Shown: positions 13,701 to 30,965, numbered from the stretch's first letter. The stretch is 64,000 bases of DNA from Salarias fasciatus (GCF_902148845.1 NC_043758.1:9553219-9617218), one strand, 5' to 3'. The notes: generated from the letters alone by a model not told the origin. Translations and numbers: made by a program.

Positions 13701-14970
13701 CCATTCGATACCGCCAGCACAACCGAGAAGCAGTGGGAGGATTCTTCTCACAGATCGGGAACCTCTACATGGTCCATCACCTCTGGGGTACGTGTAATCT
13801 CTTGCTTTATGTTGTCCGCTGTAAATGAAATACTGCTCAACTTTTACTTCAGCTTGAGAAACAATTCAAACAAAAACACACATTAATAACTGCACTAGTG
13901 GTGCAGGAGCCACAGATGATGGCCTCAAAACTTCGCAGGTCCCGTCCGCTCCAGCGAGCATTCCAGCCCTTGGAGCTTGTTGTTTTGTTAACCAGCGGGC
14001 AGCCGTATTGTTCCGGCTCACTGCCGGGGCCTCACCAGATGGCCGCGATCACAGAAAGAAAAACCCCGCAGCAGCCTGCCCACCTCCAAACAGCAGACTG
14101 TCGGACAGCAGAGAACCAGACGGAGAATCCTCCAGGTTTAGATGATTCCAAACACTTTAAACTTTGTCTCGGTGATGCTGGTCAGTGACCTTTGGCTGCT
14201 CCCGTCCGAGGGAACGTCACAGACTTGGCAGAGGGCTGACGCTGAATGCCAGTCCGAACGGGGGTTTTGTGGTCAGTGGGGTTTGAACCTTGACCTTCTC
14301 CACACAGGCTCAGTGTTTTCACCTCCAGACAACAACTATCATTTCTAAATACTTCCCAGAAAATAGTCAAACACACTTTCAGTTTTTGAGAATTTGAATG
14401 ACGTTTCTTGTAAAATTGTTCAACCCTTGAACAATGTCACCTCAGCATTTACATGTAGATATTTTTATTGATCATCTAAGAATAACTTGTTGAACTTGTC
14501 GAACTTTTAGTGCTGTCGTCATTTAGAGGCTTTCATTTGTTCCCTGCAGCTTACAAAGACCTCCAGTCTCGAGAAGACACGAGGAATGCCATCTGGAACC
14601 ATGACGGCTGGGAGGAAGTGGTGTATTACACAGGTGAGTTTTCCAAAACCACTTCCAGTATTGATGAGGTTGAGTGAGCCTATCTGCAATGTTTATTAGA
14701 TTTATTAGTTGTAAACGGTTCTGTAGCCTGGCCGGTCCGTCCAGTTATTCAGACAGTATACATTAACAGACAGATCTGGCACTAATCCCCCCCGAGAGTC
14801 AGCAGATCTGGGTTAGTTTGTTTAGAAACTGGCCGAGCTTGCTCAGCGGCACGTGGTGAGACCTGGAAGGCGTTGGAACTGACTCCACTCTGAATCTCCT
14901 TGCAGTTCCTCTCATTCAGCACATGGACTCCAGGATCATGATCCCCACAAAGGCTTCGCCGCTGCAGTGA
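7711..14970 (+). CDS. nipsnap2: NIPSNAP2, mitochondrial NIPSNAP-family protein
   Basis: Ten coding exons join in phase: 7711-7802, 8352-8491, 8572-8617, 8939-9033, 9200-9270, 9389-9529, 11195-11226, 13693-13787, 14550-14633 and 14906-14970. They give 286 aa, the length of human NIPSNAP2. The first 30 or so residues are Arg/Lys-rich without acidic residues, fitting a mitochondrial presequence. The body carries family signatures: [91 protein letters not shown] and the C-terminal SRIMIP..SPLQ. The two NIPSNAP halves are ferredoxin-like dimeric alpha-beta barrels. NIPSNAP1/2 are mitochondrial proteins reported to mark damaged mitochondria for mitophagy. NIPSNAP1 is the alternative; YMVHHLW, WEE and the neighbouring psph favour NIPSNAP2. 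Intron 7 starts with an in-frame stop. Confidence 0.97.
9530..11194 (+). other. nipsnap2 intron 6
   Basis: A 1.66-kb AT-rich intron with GTGAGT donor and TCTCCTGCAG acceptor. No nested gene, small RNA or repeat family was recognised. Confidence 0.8.
11227..13692 (+). other. nipsnap2 intron 7
   Basis: A 2.47-kb intron between the tiny 32-bp exon 7 and exon 8. It has an A-rich run near 12878-12892 and a moderately CpG-rich part at 13410-13640, just before exon 8. No nested gene was recognised. Confidence 0.75.
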
Positions 14971-15723
14971 AGAGAAGCAGGAGACCAGCTGGAAGCTGAG
15001 ACAGAGTGGCACCCTCTTTTTGTTTTTTTTTTATGAATGTTACACCCCACCCAGAGCATCGCCATGTGGGAATCAACCTCGTGTCGCTGCCGCCAAACAT
15101 CCTGTCTTCACTTGTGTTTGCTTTATTACTCCAAGATGTCAGTAGGTCAGAAAAGGCCACAGTACCTGCCGTTTATCTCCAGTTACTGAACCATATCAAG
15201 GCCCTTCCTGCATTTCATGACACTTTTTTTTTTGGTTCTAATTTGGTTGTGGAGAAGGATGAGTACAATTGACCGATTCAGTCCTCCTGACAGTTGTTCT
15301 GCCCGACGTCTCGTGCCATGTTACCACTTTGTCCATGAAGAAAGCTCCTCAGTTTAGGAGCAGACGAAAGTTACTTGAACGCAAAAGAAGCAGCTGTGTG
15401 GCGTAAATGTGCGGGAACATAGGAGGAGAAGAAAAAGCGTACTGCTGAAGCTCACTGCTCAGTGCAGTAGCCATTTATTTATTTAATGTAAACTCGTGTG
15501 AATACATGAAGTGTGTTAGAAAAGTGGCGCTGGACGTAACGTGCGCCACAGCTTATTAACGATAACACATCTGTGGAGTTGTGAAAGCTGTACTTCTGCT
15601 GCCGGATAACAAACGTTAGAAGGTGTAAAATTCTAGATTTTATACTCGATGTCCACAATAAACCAAAAAAGGTCATTTAGCGAAAAACACTCCACTGAGT
15701 TGCTCCTCCTGGATGTTTCCCAG

Positions 15724-15743
15724 CCCCCCCCCCCCCCCCCCCC
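15724..15743. repeat. Poly(C) run in the nipsnap2 3' UTR
   Basis: Twenty consecutive C residues on the plus strand within the inferred nipsnap2 3' untranslated region. Confidence 0.9.
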
Positions 15744-16039
15744 GACATGGTCAACGTTTTAACGTCGCATTCATGGTGCTGTGTTTGTAACTCTGGTTTC
15801 CACGTTTCTCTCGTGAAGACGGCATGCCTGGTTTTCAAAATGTTTTTATCCAACGTGTTTCAACGGGGCCCAACAGTCGTGTACAAAGATGTAAAAGCAG
15901 GAGTCATATCTATCCCGCCGGGCGAATCTGTCTGATGAAGCGGACCGTAACAGAGGTTTTATCATTAAAGGAAACGTGTTTATCTGGTGTTCTGGTTCAG
16001 TGGGGCGAAAAAAATGTAGAGAGCAAGAAACGCCGACAC

Positions 16040-16045
16040 AATAAA
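16040..16045 (+). terminator. nipsnap2 poly(A) signal candidate
   Basis: AATAAA about 1.07 kb after the stop codon. An earlier AATAAA lies near 15656-15661, so a shorter 3' end is also possible. Confidence 0.5.
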
Positions 16046-16089
16046 AAAAAAAAATGGTTTCAGCAACATTCTCGTCATGTTGTCTTGTT

Positions 16090-16095
16090 TTTATT
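16090..16095 (-). terminator. psph poly(A) signal candidate
   Basis: TTTATT on the plus strand, i.e. AATAAA on the minus strand, about 360 bp after the psph stop codon. It lies about 50 bp from the convergent nipsnap2 signal. Confidence 0.55.
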
Positions 16096-16456
16096 TTAAT
16101 GGTGTTATTTACATGAGTCACACTCAGACATGTCTGCTTACAGAACACAGATAATACTTCTATCGCTCATTGCACATACCATCAAATGTAGGATTGTATT
16201 AGCCTACCTAATGGAAGCAAGGTGCAAAAACACTAATCTTCTTAACCTCCACTTAGGTTTTTTTTTTTTAGTATGTTTTAGTATAAAAACCAACCAACGT
16301 CCCTCTTAAGGTAAAATTGGTCTCATTAGTGTAAACGTTTGTTCAATATAAAAATCTATTGAAATATAAGAGAAACTGGATAAAACCATCTGAGGCACAC
16401 ATTGGGTGCAAATACAATATGTTAAATTAGTAATAACAGGGATCCGTTGACACGTT

Positions 16457-18627
16457 TTAGATCTTCTCCAGTTCCTTCAAAAGCTCCCCGAAACTCGTCA
16501 CGTACCACGAGCTCCTCTCCTTCACCTGCGGCCGGACAACATTCCCACCAAACCCGATGAACGCGCTCTGAAAACAAGAAATCTCAGTTTAGAATAAACC
16601 CAAATAAACTTATGATCTTACTACACACATAAATATTTCAGCATTAATACTTATATTGATCAAGAATGCAACAAAAGTTGTGAAATATTTCAGTTTTTCT
16701 TTCATAAATCTGTAAAATGTTTCCATTCAGGTTTCTATGTATGAAGCTCTAAAGGTGACAGTTGTGAGCAGATGTGGTCACTCACAGCGGGGGGGCAGGC
16801 CTCCAGGTCGGTGGCTCCGTCTCCGATCATCACCACGGTCTTGAAGCCGTACTGTTCCTTCAGCAAGCTGATCACTTTTCCTTTCCCGCCGCTCTCGGCT
16901 GTGGGCTGACTCTCATCGAAACCGGCGTACTCTCCTGCAACACACCCATCGTGTCTTCAATTTCCTTCAGCAAGATCACTTTGGACTGCGTTTAATGATC
17001 AAACTCCATTGTTTTACTGATTTTCTGAGCTGTCCGATACTCATATCACTCAAAATGTTTCAAATTGATTGAAGATCTTGTTTTTCAGTGAGGAAAACTA
17101 GAAGAAAGGTGAAACATCTGTGATGTGCAGAATGACTTCTGAAAGTTTTAAAATGTTACTTTTAAAAGGCTTGTATTACAACGATTAAATTTCTGTCAAA
17201 TCTCCAGTTTCTCACAGAAGTCGTCAAAGTTGGAGAGACAGAAGAAAGTTCAAGGTGTCTTGACTCTAAGATTTACAAGAGAAAGCCTTCCAGATCTTCA
17301 TCAGACCTTATCGAGTTGGCACACACTTTAAAAATAGACACACGCGTGAGAATAAGATAAACCCTTGGCATGGGGCTCTTACCATTGAAGTAGAACTTGA
17401 GCCTGTTGGCGTAGACGTGGTGCAGAGGAATGTTTAGCTGAGTGGCCACGTGCTCAACAATACAACGGAAGCCCCCCGAAATGAGGAACACCTTGATGTT
17501 GCGCTCATGCAGACGATCCACCAGCTCCCTGGAAGAAGACAAGACGGATATTTATCAACACGTGAATGACAGTTTGACACACACAACATGAAACATGTTA
17601 AAATAAATCTGTGTCTATCAGAGTAAAAGAGGCGCTCAGGGCTGCAGGAGGAAGCAGAGACACCAGCATAAACTGGTGTTTACAAGAATTTATCTGCACT
17701 AAAGAAGTAAAGATTAATGCGAAATTTGAGAAAAGTATTTGTCATATAAGAAAATAAGTAAGTGACCAGGATATTTTTTTATTCTGAACCACCTTCTCTT
17801 TCTGATCACTTTTTGGATTCACACTTTTTTAGGATGCTTTTACAGTACAGTCTATATCAGCTTTGTCATTTTCAGCAATCAGTCACTGTGTTTTTAATCG
17901 TGTGTTTATGATGAAATATGATGTTTAATTGTGGCTCCCTGAAACAGAATAGAAATGATAATCCCAGAGGGAAATTATTTTATATGAAGATGAACCTGCA
18001 GCAGGAGAAAATCCCATTCTCCTCAGCCTGTTTTGATAGTTTATTTGTGCATTAGTGACACTTCTAGTTTTATAATTGCTTAAATCAACAAAGGCATGTC
18101 TATAATTGACCTAAAGCCATTTATTTCTGTTATAAAAACACAATCGCCTGATACTGATATTAGTACACCAACAGTCATCTTTTGTTGTGAGATTTTGGAG
18201 TGAAATCGTTCACATGCTCACCTGACACCTGGAGTGAGCTGTGGAGGATGGTCTGTTATCAGCTTGTTGACTTGTTCCCTGGAACATCGGATGATGGAAA
18301 GGCGCTCAGTCAGGGCCTTTTTAAACGTCATTGAGCCTCCCATTGCTTTGCGAGTCCTGCAATGTGAACATGATACATGTTGGTTTAATATCTGCAACCA
18401 GTTCTGTGACATTAACTTTTTGCAGATGACTATGACAAAAAAAACACAGGGTTTGATTTAATGTGATGGAAAAAGCAGGCGGCATACATCTCAGTGACTG
18501 CATCTCCCACTCCACAGAATTTGGCAAGTTCATCGATGCCTTCTTCTTTGATGACCGTGCTGTCCACGTCAAAACAAACTGCCTCTGCTCTCCTGAACAG
18601 CTCCTTTGTCTGTGAAAGACTGGCCAT
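16457..18627 (-). CDS. psph: Phosphoserine phosphatase
   Basis: Five coding exons on the minus strand (18627-18488, 18356-18222, 17528-17383, 16934-16786, 16567-16457) join in phase to 226 aa; the human enzyme has 225. PSPH hydrolyses L-3-phosphoserine to serine in the cytosol, the last step of serine synthesis from 3-phosphoglycerate. All HAD-phosphatase motifs are present: CFDVDSTVI near residues 18-26 (nucleophile and acid Asp), LISGGFR near residue 106-112 (motif II), and [15 protein letters not shown] near 176-190 with the Mg-binding Asp pair; the preceding Lys of SGGKGKVI is motif III. The cap region [13 protein letters not shown] is conserved. The start codon lies four bases after an acceptor (CCCTTAG), so a non-coding first exon exists upstream. 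The gene converges on nipsnap2. Nothing suggests inactivation. Confidence 0.97.
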
Positions 18628-19600
18628 CTTGCTAAGGGAAAGAAAAACAGGCAGGATTAGGGCATCAGTAGTGGTGTTGGACAGCATTAACAAGTCACAC
18701 TTGGCACATGTGCAGGGGAAAGAGTAATGAGTGACATAAAGTGGCCACTCTGGGGAGCCATCTGAGGCCAGATCTAGTGGTCATTAGCAGGATCATGTGC
18801 TGCATTTGTTGGTTTAATGTGCAGCTGCCTGACTGAACTCAAGACCTGCATGCAGTGGATGTCTATTATCCAGTGAGGCAGAAAAAAAAGCTCTATTCAC
18901 CGAAATATCCATGTGCAAAGGTTTCTCCATCAACATAGATTAAGTGCAATAAGTACAAGTCACTGCCAACAATGCGTTATATAAACAAGCCTAAAGAAAC
19001 TATGAGAGGCCGGGGATGGACACCCTCTGGTCGGATTGCATCATCGCCCCATGCACACTGCACAACATCGAGCCTACTATAGAAAAAAAATAAATAACAT
19101 ACACCGCACGACATATCCCAACCGTGAAAGTCAATAAAGCATGCAGCTTCTGTGCGTTTACTGTAAAAAGATCACAGCTGAGCAGCAGGCGACCGGGATC
19201 AAAACGTGACTGAGCGCGGAGGAGAGCGGAGCGGCTGAGCGCGTTACCTGCCCGGTGCGACTCGCTCTGAGCGCCGCTCGGCTGCTCGCCGCCGCTAACA
19301 ACCCGAGTACCGAGGCGGACTATGATCCTGCGAAGAGATTAAGGTAAAGCATCAAACTCGTTCTTACTGGAGAATCCGGCGTTGATAAGGCACGATGGGT
19401 CGCTTCAGCATAAAGGAGAGCCGTTGCGGACGGACTCGCCGACGAGGAAGAGCGGCGCTGAATGGCGGACCAATCAGAGCGAGGCAGCGCAAGCCCCGCC
19501 CACCACCACCGGCCCCGTTGCCATGAAAACACCAATCAGCAGAGTGGAACTCACGCGACCTGGAGCGCGTTCTCCCCGCCCCCAGAGAGCAGCAGCGGTG
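18628..19600 (-). promoter_or_regulatory. psph 5' UTR exon and CpG promoter
   Basis: A minus-strand donor (GGCAG then GTAACGC) ends an inferred non-coding exon at 19248. It pairs with the acceptor at 18632-18633 just before the start codon. Sequence from about 19200 to 19680 is strongly CpG-rich and holds two CCAAT boxes on the plus strand (ACCAATCAGAGC near 19467 and ACCAATCAGCAG near 19531), which is typical of a TATA-less housekeeping promoter. The exact start site cannot be fixed from sequence. Confidence 0.6.
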
Positions 19601-19699
19601 GGTACAGTCGGGGGCAGCGGGAGGGTACAGTACCGGAGCTCCGCCCCCCTGCGCCGCCTCAAGGTGACCCGCTGGACTCCTTTATCACAAAGAGCGACA

Positions 19700-22170
19700 C
19701 AAGCACGAGGAACCGATGGAAATTCACCCTCACGCATTTTTTTCCTGTTCCATACATGTGAGTTTAATTGGTGAGCGTGTTTGACTTTCTCTGTTTGTCA
19801 GGTGATGAACTGGTGACTTGTATCTTTCCCTGACCCATAATAAACTGGGATTGGCTCCAGTGCTAGATTACTATTAAGATTAATTAGTTCAATTACCATC
19901 AGAATAGGATTGAAAGTAGTAATAAAAAACCTCGGCAAATGCCTTAAGTGTATAACCCTTGTTTGCAAATAAAAGAAATCAAACCAAAGTTACAAGAAAA
20001 AAACTAAAAATCTTTTTTTTAATTTCCCACAAGTTGCTAGTGCCGGTGGGTTCCAGCCAGTTGTTGAGGATTGCCATGTAAAATATTAGAAAAAAAAACA
20101 CTTCATAAACATATGTCTGCTTTCACTTTAAGTTAAAGGTTTTTTCAGGGTTTCTCACTGAGGATCACAGCAGCCATACATGGAAATTAGTTACAGGCTG
20201 CTGCTCCAGAGATGTTTACACACCTCAACACGCACCAGCAAATTTTCAGGCACAATACTGGGACCTCTTCCAGGAAACGGCCTCAGCCTGTATTTCCATG
20301 TGCCCCTGTAAATATCTCCATCAACATTCATTAGCATCCATCAACACATACCTATTTATGATACACTTTTATTTCATCTTTGTTGATGATGTATGCTGCT
20401 CGGCCATTTTCAGTACCCAAGTGTCATCATGCTGCAACATCTAATGAAAAACTGCAGTTTCAACAAAAGTCGTCATTTTAATTTAGAAATAGGAAATTGA
20501 GGGGTTTTTTTAACTTCAGAGTGAAAGAAAACTGGAATCTTGGCTTCCATTGCACTAGATGGAAGCGCTTTTCATTCTCTCATGCTGAAACAAACTGAGG
20601 ACTGAGATAACTCATGTGTAACAAAGGCATTGTATGTAAATACAATCACAGAAAAGGTGGGATGTGTGGAAATGCAAACTGAAAATTTTATACAATCACT
20701 TTTGATTCTCATAAACCCATCTTTTGTGAGCTTTTTGATTTTAAAGACCATAATCAATGACTGTGGTCAAACATTATTGGAAATGTTGCATATCGTTATC
20801 TTGGAAAATCTGACTTTTGAGAAATCTTTCAAAAGAAAAAAGAGAAAAAGTCATTCCTAGAGAACAACAACCACCAAAGAAACAACCACTTGGAGCAACG
20901 AAGAGACATATTTTTGGTGCCTTGTGAAGAAAAGGCTGGAGTGATGAGGTAAGTGAATATACAATCAACTATAATGACGTGCAAATAGTGAAGGCAACAG
21001 CTCTCCAACAGATCATGAGACTCACACACTTGCAAACTAAATGATGGCTGAATGTTTACCTGGGTGGAGCAACAGTCCTTGAGGACACCTGCTCAAACAG
21101 TGTATCTCCAAGTGAAAAGCTTTGACCATGTAGCCAAGTGAACCATTCAATGAACAAATCACACAAACTGATAGCAGTTCAACAGGACAGATAGCCCCCA
21201 GGACTGATAAAGAAAATATTACACTTGTGCTTGCACAAGTCACGGGGTTATAGAGTACAGTGTTCACAGATGTTAAGGCTAGACTGTTAAGGCTAAAATA
21301 AGGTGCACATTTCAAAACATCTGAAGCAGGATGCAGAATATGTTCCATCACTGTTTACAGTTTTAAAAGGTCACACCGGGTGTATGTGGATTCTCCTTAT
21401 GGTGTATATTCTGTTTTCAGATCTATTTGGTGTTTTCCTTTGTGTGACCACCACATTTCCTCCTACCAGCATTGTTTGTTGGTGTGAGAGTAGTCACTGT
21501 ATTTAGTAAGGCTGTGATGAGAGCTGCAGGAAGAGGTGTGTAAAGTGGTGTGTGGCACATGAGAGATGACAATACTGAAAGCCATTTTGCTGGAGTAATA
21601 TCTCATTTTTCCCCCTCTGCAGGGGATGTTTTTTTGGGAAAGAGTTTGATTGATTTAGGGTTTTTTTTTTTCATTTGCCCTATTAAATGTTCTCATTTTG
21701 AGAATTCAGAACTTCTGTGACGTTTTTCCTTCAACTCAAACCAAATACCATCCAAGAGTGCAACAGCAAAGACTGACAAAATATTTCAAATGAGACACAC
21801 ACACCCGACTTGTATCACTGGTAAATCATGATACACTATTATTGAGATGTTTAAAAGGTTGATTTGCCTGATTCATTTTAGAGGGTGTAGGACTAGGGTG
21901 AGAAACGTTGTGCTGTCATTGTGAGGCCTGCAAAAAGTGGACCAACAGGCATAAGAATTTATGGCATAATTTCTGAAATTATATGTTTTAAATTGTATTT
22001 AATGTTTGTCACTTTTAATTTCATTTATCACTAAGTTCAAAATCACCCTAATATTGAAACGAATAATTGAATTTAATGAAACTGGCTTGTGTGTCGAAAA
22101 TTATGGGAGTTTTTGTTTGTCCATTTTTTCCCCTGTAAAACACCACTTGCCCTCACTGTTTCTTTCACGT
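19700..22170. other. Intergenic between psph and the 22.2-kb locus
   Basis: AT-rich sequence with short frames only (under 110 codons). One SINE tail remnant lies at its left end. In human this interval would hold CCT6A and SUMF2; no exon of a CCT chaperonin or of a formylglycine-generating-enzyme-like protein was recognised on either strand. Confidence 0.6.
19797..19870 (+). repeat. SINE tail remnant
   Basis: GGTGATGAACTGGTGACTTG followed by CCTGACCC and GGGATTGGCTCCAG matches, with decay, the common teleost SINE tail (dGATGGACTGGCGACCTGTCCAGG ... GGGATAGGCTCCAG type). The head is missing. Confidence 0.5.
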
Positions 22171-22171
22171 G

Positions 22172-22191
22172 CCTCGCGGCAGGGGGCGCTG
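22172..22191 (+). promoter_or_regulatory. CTCF-like motif, forward orientation
   Basis: CGGCAGGGGGCGCTG matches the CTCF core CCAGGGGGCGCTA in the forward direction. It sits immediately upstream of the inferred start of the 22.2-kb transcription unit. Occupancy cannot be judged from sequence. Confidence 0.5.
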
Positions 22192-22199
22192 ATGCTCGT

Positions 22200-23700
22200 T
22201 CTCAAATAAACCGTAGAAGAAGACATGTGCTAACCGGGCGATGCTAACCATGCATGCTACAGAGGTGGAGGGAGGTGATCTTCTGTCTTAGCTGAGTATT
22301 TGTGCAATTATTCGCCTTCATGTGGGATAGTGGAATGAACGATTGCTCAATCTGGACCTGGGAATGTTAAAGCTACAGGTAATCCGTCCCCTGAAGATCC
22401 AGAATAACGCGTTTTTTCCTTTGGGGTGGAGCGCCTGGTACACACGTGGATCGTCTCCGTGTGGAGGAAGCGATACACTTCATTCTGAAAGATACTGCTA
22501 TTAAATTTAAAGGACAGTCTTAGACTTGACTGGAAAACGTTTTACAAAATTAGTCTGTCGGTAGATGTAGATGTGACTGTTAGTGGTCTGTATTTCTTAT
22601 TTTTATAGGAACACACATTAGTGGCTAATCTTCACTAAAGCCTAAAGTGCATACCATTTTTTGTGTTTGTTGTACAGGATTTCACTGGAGGAAGCCCTTT
22701 CCTGAAATACCATGACCTTCAGATGTAAGGTAAAACAACTGCTGCACAGCACACGTTTTATCAGTAAAACAGGTTTTATTCTAAAGTTGGATATATTGTC
22801 ATAGTTTTCAATATAAATAAGAATTTCTACGTCCTAACACGTAGATTGAAATTATGTGGAATTCACTAGTAACGAGAGAGCGGTACTAACTTCTCGAGAG
22901 GAGGAAAATTCTGAACAGAAATGTGAATGCATGGCTGAATTCTGTTTTACTCTTGACATAGTAAACACAGTCAGACACCATGCTAAATGATAGATTTCAC
23001 ACACTGACCCATTTAAAGGATATGAGTGCTTTTGATGTGCCTCATTCTTTTGTCAGAGTGAATACATGTCATTAGCTCATGCTTACAGCTGTAATTTTCG
23101 GTGTCTGAAATATGTAATCATAAATGCATGAAAAAAGTTGTTGCTCTTCATTTTAACTTATGTCTGGTCTGTATTTGCCAGCTTATGTAAATATCTGTGG
23201 AATCTCAGACGCAGATGATGGTCTGAGTGACCTGCAGACTCTGAAGACCAGCCTGATATTGGTAGGTTTACCCTCCCCTCTGTTCCCAAACAGCGTGATT
23301 CTTACACTGAGCACAACGGTTTCCTTCTTGAGGCATGGCCGAATTCTGCTCCAGCTGATCTGTGCTGGATGCAGTCAGACACCATGCAAAAGAAAAGCCT
23401 CCTTCCCGCTAAATGAGCAGACGAGCACCTCCGATGGTCTTGTCCAGCTGCACAGGATCGAGTACAAGTGTTCAATAGGATATCCATTGTGAGTTTATAT
23501 TGACTGTTTTCTTTTGTTTGAATTTTGCAGGGAAGACTTGAACGGACTGAGGGAAAACTCCCGTCCAGGTAATTATTATCAGTGTCTTAATGTTTTCAAT
23601 TTCTTTTTACCAACACAGTATTCTGCAATTTAACATAAGATTGTTCTGACTCGTTCAAATGGAATTGTGTCTTTTCTGAAATAATAAAAATGCTTTAAAA
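22200..23700 (+). ncRNA. Candidate short spliced gene, unknown product
   Basis: A chain of splice signals suggests a small plus-strand gene. Exon 1 is about 22200-22378 (CAG then GTAATC). Exon 2 is 22678 to 22724 (donor GTAAGG) or 22729 (donor GTAAAA). Exon 3 is 23182-23261 (TTTGCCAG acceptor, GTAGGT donor). Exon 4 starts at 23531 (TTTTGCAG) and ends after AATAAA at 23683-23688. With the exon 2 end at 22724, an ATG in good context (ACCATGA, 22712) opens a 44-codon frame through exons 2-4, containing GISDADDGLSDLQTLKTSLI and ending LPSR. A second short frame starts at ATG 22364 and reads FTGGSPFLKYHDLQ in exon 2. Exon 1 has upstream ATGs, so the RNA may be non-coding. I do not recognise either peptide. 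It fills the place of CCT6A/SUMF2. Confidence 0.4.
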
Positions 23701-24348
23701 ATGTCTTGTCTGACTCTCTTTTCAACTGAAGGTCAAGCCTTGAAGAAACTCAGCAGCTCAGAAAAATGTTTGAACATGCTTCAAATTGAATCGGTTTTAA
23801 TAAATACTTCTCTAACATACGACAAAGTGCTCATGTTTTCAACGTCCCCTGGTCAGCACATTCCTGCTTCATGGGCAAATATTCACACAGTTAGACTGTC
23901 AATGCATTTCAAGTATGCAGGTTTACAGTTTCAGCCTTCTTTAAACTCGACTGGGTTTCCACATGTCGCACAGCCTGGGTTTCATAGATCAGACACTTTT
24001 CCTCAGGAGGAAAAGTTACACAGTGCTCTAAATTTTAAACCTATATTACAAACAGGATGAACATGGTTGATCTCTGAGAGAAATTGAAAAATAAAAATAA
24101 GTTATTGCAGTCACAAAAACAAATCAGTTTTCACCTGATTCACCGTAGAGACAATTCAAACAGCAAAGTTAAAAACACATCAGTGACTGAAGATTCCTTG
24201 TTGCCACATTTAAAGGCAGTTCTTGAGGTAAATCAGTCCCACTTCTGTCCAAAAATCACAATCCAAATAAGCCTAGGTGATTCGTAGTTCATATTTTCTA
24301 CCAAACGATGTAAAGAGAAAGTGTTCCTCGTGGGTCCTTCGGGGTTTG

Positions 24349-29369
<5,021 letters not shown>

Positions 29370-30963
29370 GATGGAGCGACGCCGGTTCACTGCCGAATGT
29401 ACACAACTGCTCTCTTCTTACAGCTCGCTACAGGCTGCGGACAGAAGACAGTTTGAATGACACCGACCTCGCTGCTTCTCCTGCAGATTCATGACGTTTC
29501 ATCATATTGAAAGCGTTTGTCGTGGCTTCAGGCGTTGTTTGCTTATCAAGTCTTGTGAAGGCTTTGTTGCACGGCTGGAATTGGATCCTTATCAGTAAGT
29601 TTTCACGCTCTTGGAATTTATCTTGCTCCACACATGCATCAGCTGGCAGTTACACAACATAGAGAGTGAATTGAGAAAAGGTCAAGGGCGTAAATATACA
29701 ATCACAACAGAAAATAAAATAATTTCTATGTAAAATGTTTATAGGCCGCCACTACGTATTTTTATATCCACTTCAATCACAGAAACATATGTGCACACTG
29801 GTTGCAATATAGCATTTTTAAATTTTTCATTTGCACACGTTTTTGACTTTGGAGGCATTTTTTAAAGCTATAACTTCCAACCCTTTGATGGGTTGCTGTG
29901 TCACCCCGTACAGACATCATGATGACAAATCAGAACGATAAACTGATGCAAACATTCAGAGTAATTCAAGCTGTGCCAAAACACTTCGAGAGCTTCCATG
30001 CTTTTAGTGAATTAAATCATGTTGTGATTAAAACTCTTGTTTTACTACTGTACATTCCAGTAAAGTTAACAGGTAAACAATCCTTTCTGCAGGGATGATC
30101 TCATGTTCTCTCAGTAAAACATAGCTCACTTGGCTATATTTGGTGAGCTCTTCAAACCAGTGATAGTAAACTGATGGCAAGCACATAATACCTGCCTGGA
30201 GCTGTGCCAACCATGGAGACATGAGTGGCTGAATTAAAGAGCATGGTGACAGTGTACGCCTCCTTTAACAGAAACACCATTTGTTTCATCTTTCACTCTC
30301 TGTCAGTGCAACAATTAACTTCATATTTGATTGATTTCCTTATGCACAGAGGACTACCAGATACAAATTACATGAAATATTCATTTATTTGATGTAATGT
30401 AATGCAAATATTACATTGCAAGATATACTCAGTGGTGTGTACCTTCTATGTTGTTCCATTTTCAACAAACATCCAGTCCGAAATATCTAATAAATATCAA
30501 TAAATATTAATCATTTTGATTCCGTTTTGCTTCCTAGACACTTTTATTAAATAGAAACGCCATAATGGGGTTTCTTCTCACGTTGAACATCTTTTATTAC
30601 CAGTTTAAATGCATTCATTGAGCTTCCTTTGGCTCTGATGTTGGCAATAAAAAGATGTAACATGTTCACTGTCTCTTGAATTCTGCTGGAAACTATCGAA
30701 CACGGCATGTGACCGTGTGATCTCTGTTTGACCTTGCCCGGGCTCCCGGGGAGTGAATTAAGCTGAATAAAAGGCGGAAGGTCACTCACCGCGGGTCCAT
30801 GCCGGGGAGAGGAGGCGCTCGGTGCTTTCAGGCAGGAGGTCAGAGGCGCAGTGGAGCCGCCGCTGCTCCTGCCATGTTGCGGAGGGTGAGCTCTAATGTC
30901 AGATGCCAAAAATAAAAAGCTGCTTCTGCAGCAGAGCAGAGCGGCAGCAGCACATCGTGTCCG
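29370..30963 (-). other. phkg1 5' region with inferred leader exon
   Basis: A minus-strand donor (ACCCGCG then GTGAGTGACC) at 30790 and an acceptor-like TTCGGCAG at 29390 suggest a non-coding leader exon near 30790-30960 spliced to the first coding exon. The acceptor has a weak pyrimidine tract, so a start site nearer the ATG is also possible. The leader would contain an ATG (GGCATGGACCCGCG), an upstream start out of frame with the main one. The interval 29650-30550 is AT-rich with nothing recognisable. Confidence 0.4.
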
Positions 30964-30964
30964 C

Positions 30965-30965
<1 letters not shown>

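Noticed and set aside
19320-19770. Overlapping frames on both strands in the psph promoter (up to 130 codons)
   Set aside because: CpG-island sequence with few stops; no homology and no splice logic.
22258-22268. CAGAGGTGG, identical to the hAT terminal motif
   Set aside because: Nine bases only, with no TACTTTTACT-type sequence beside it and no partner end; chance match, as for copies near 1691 and 9216.
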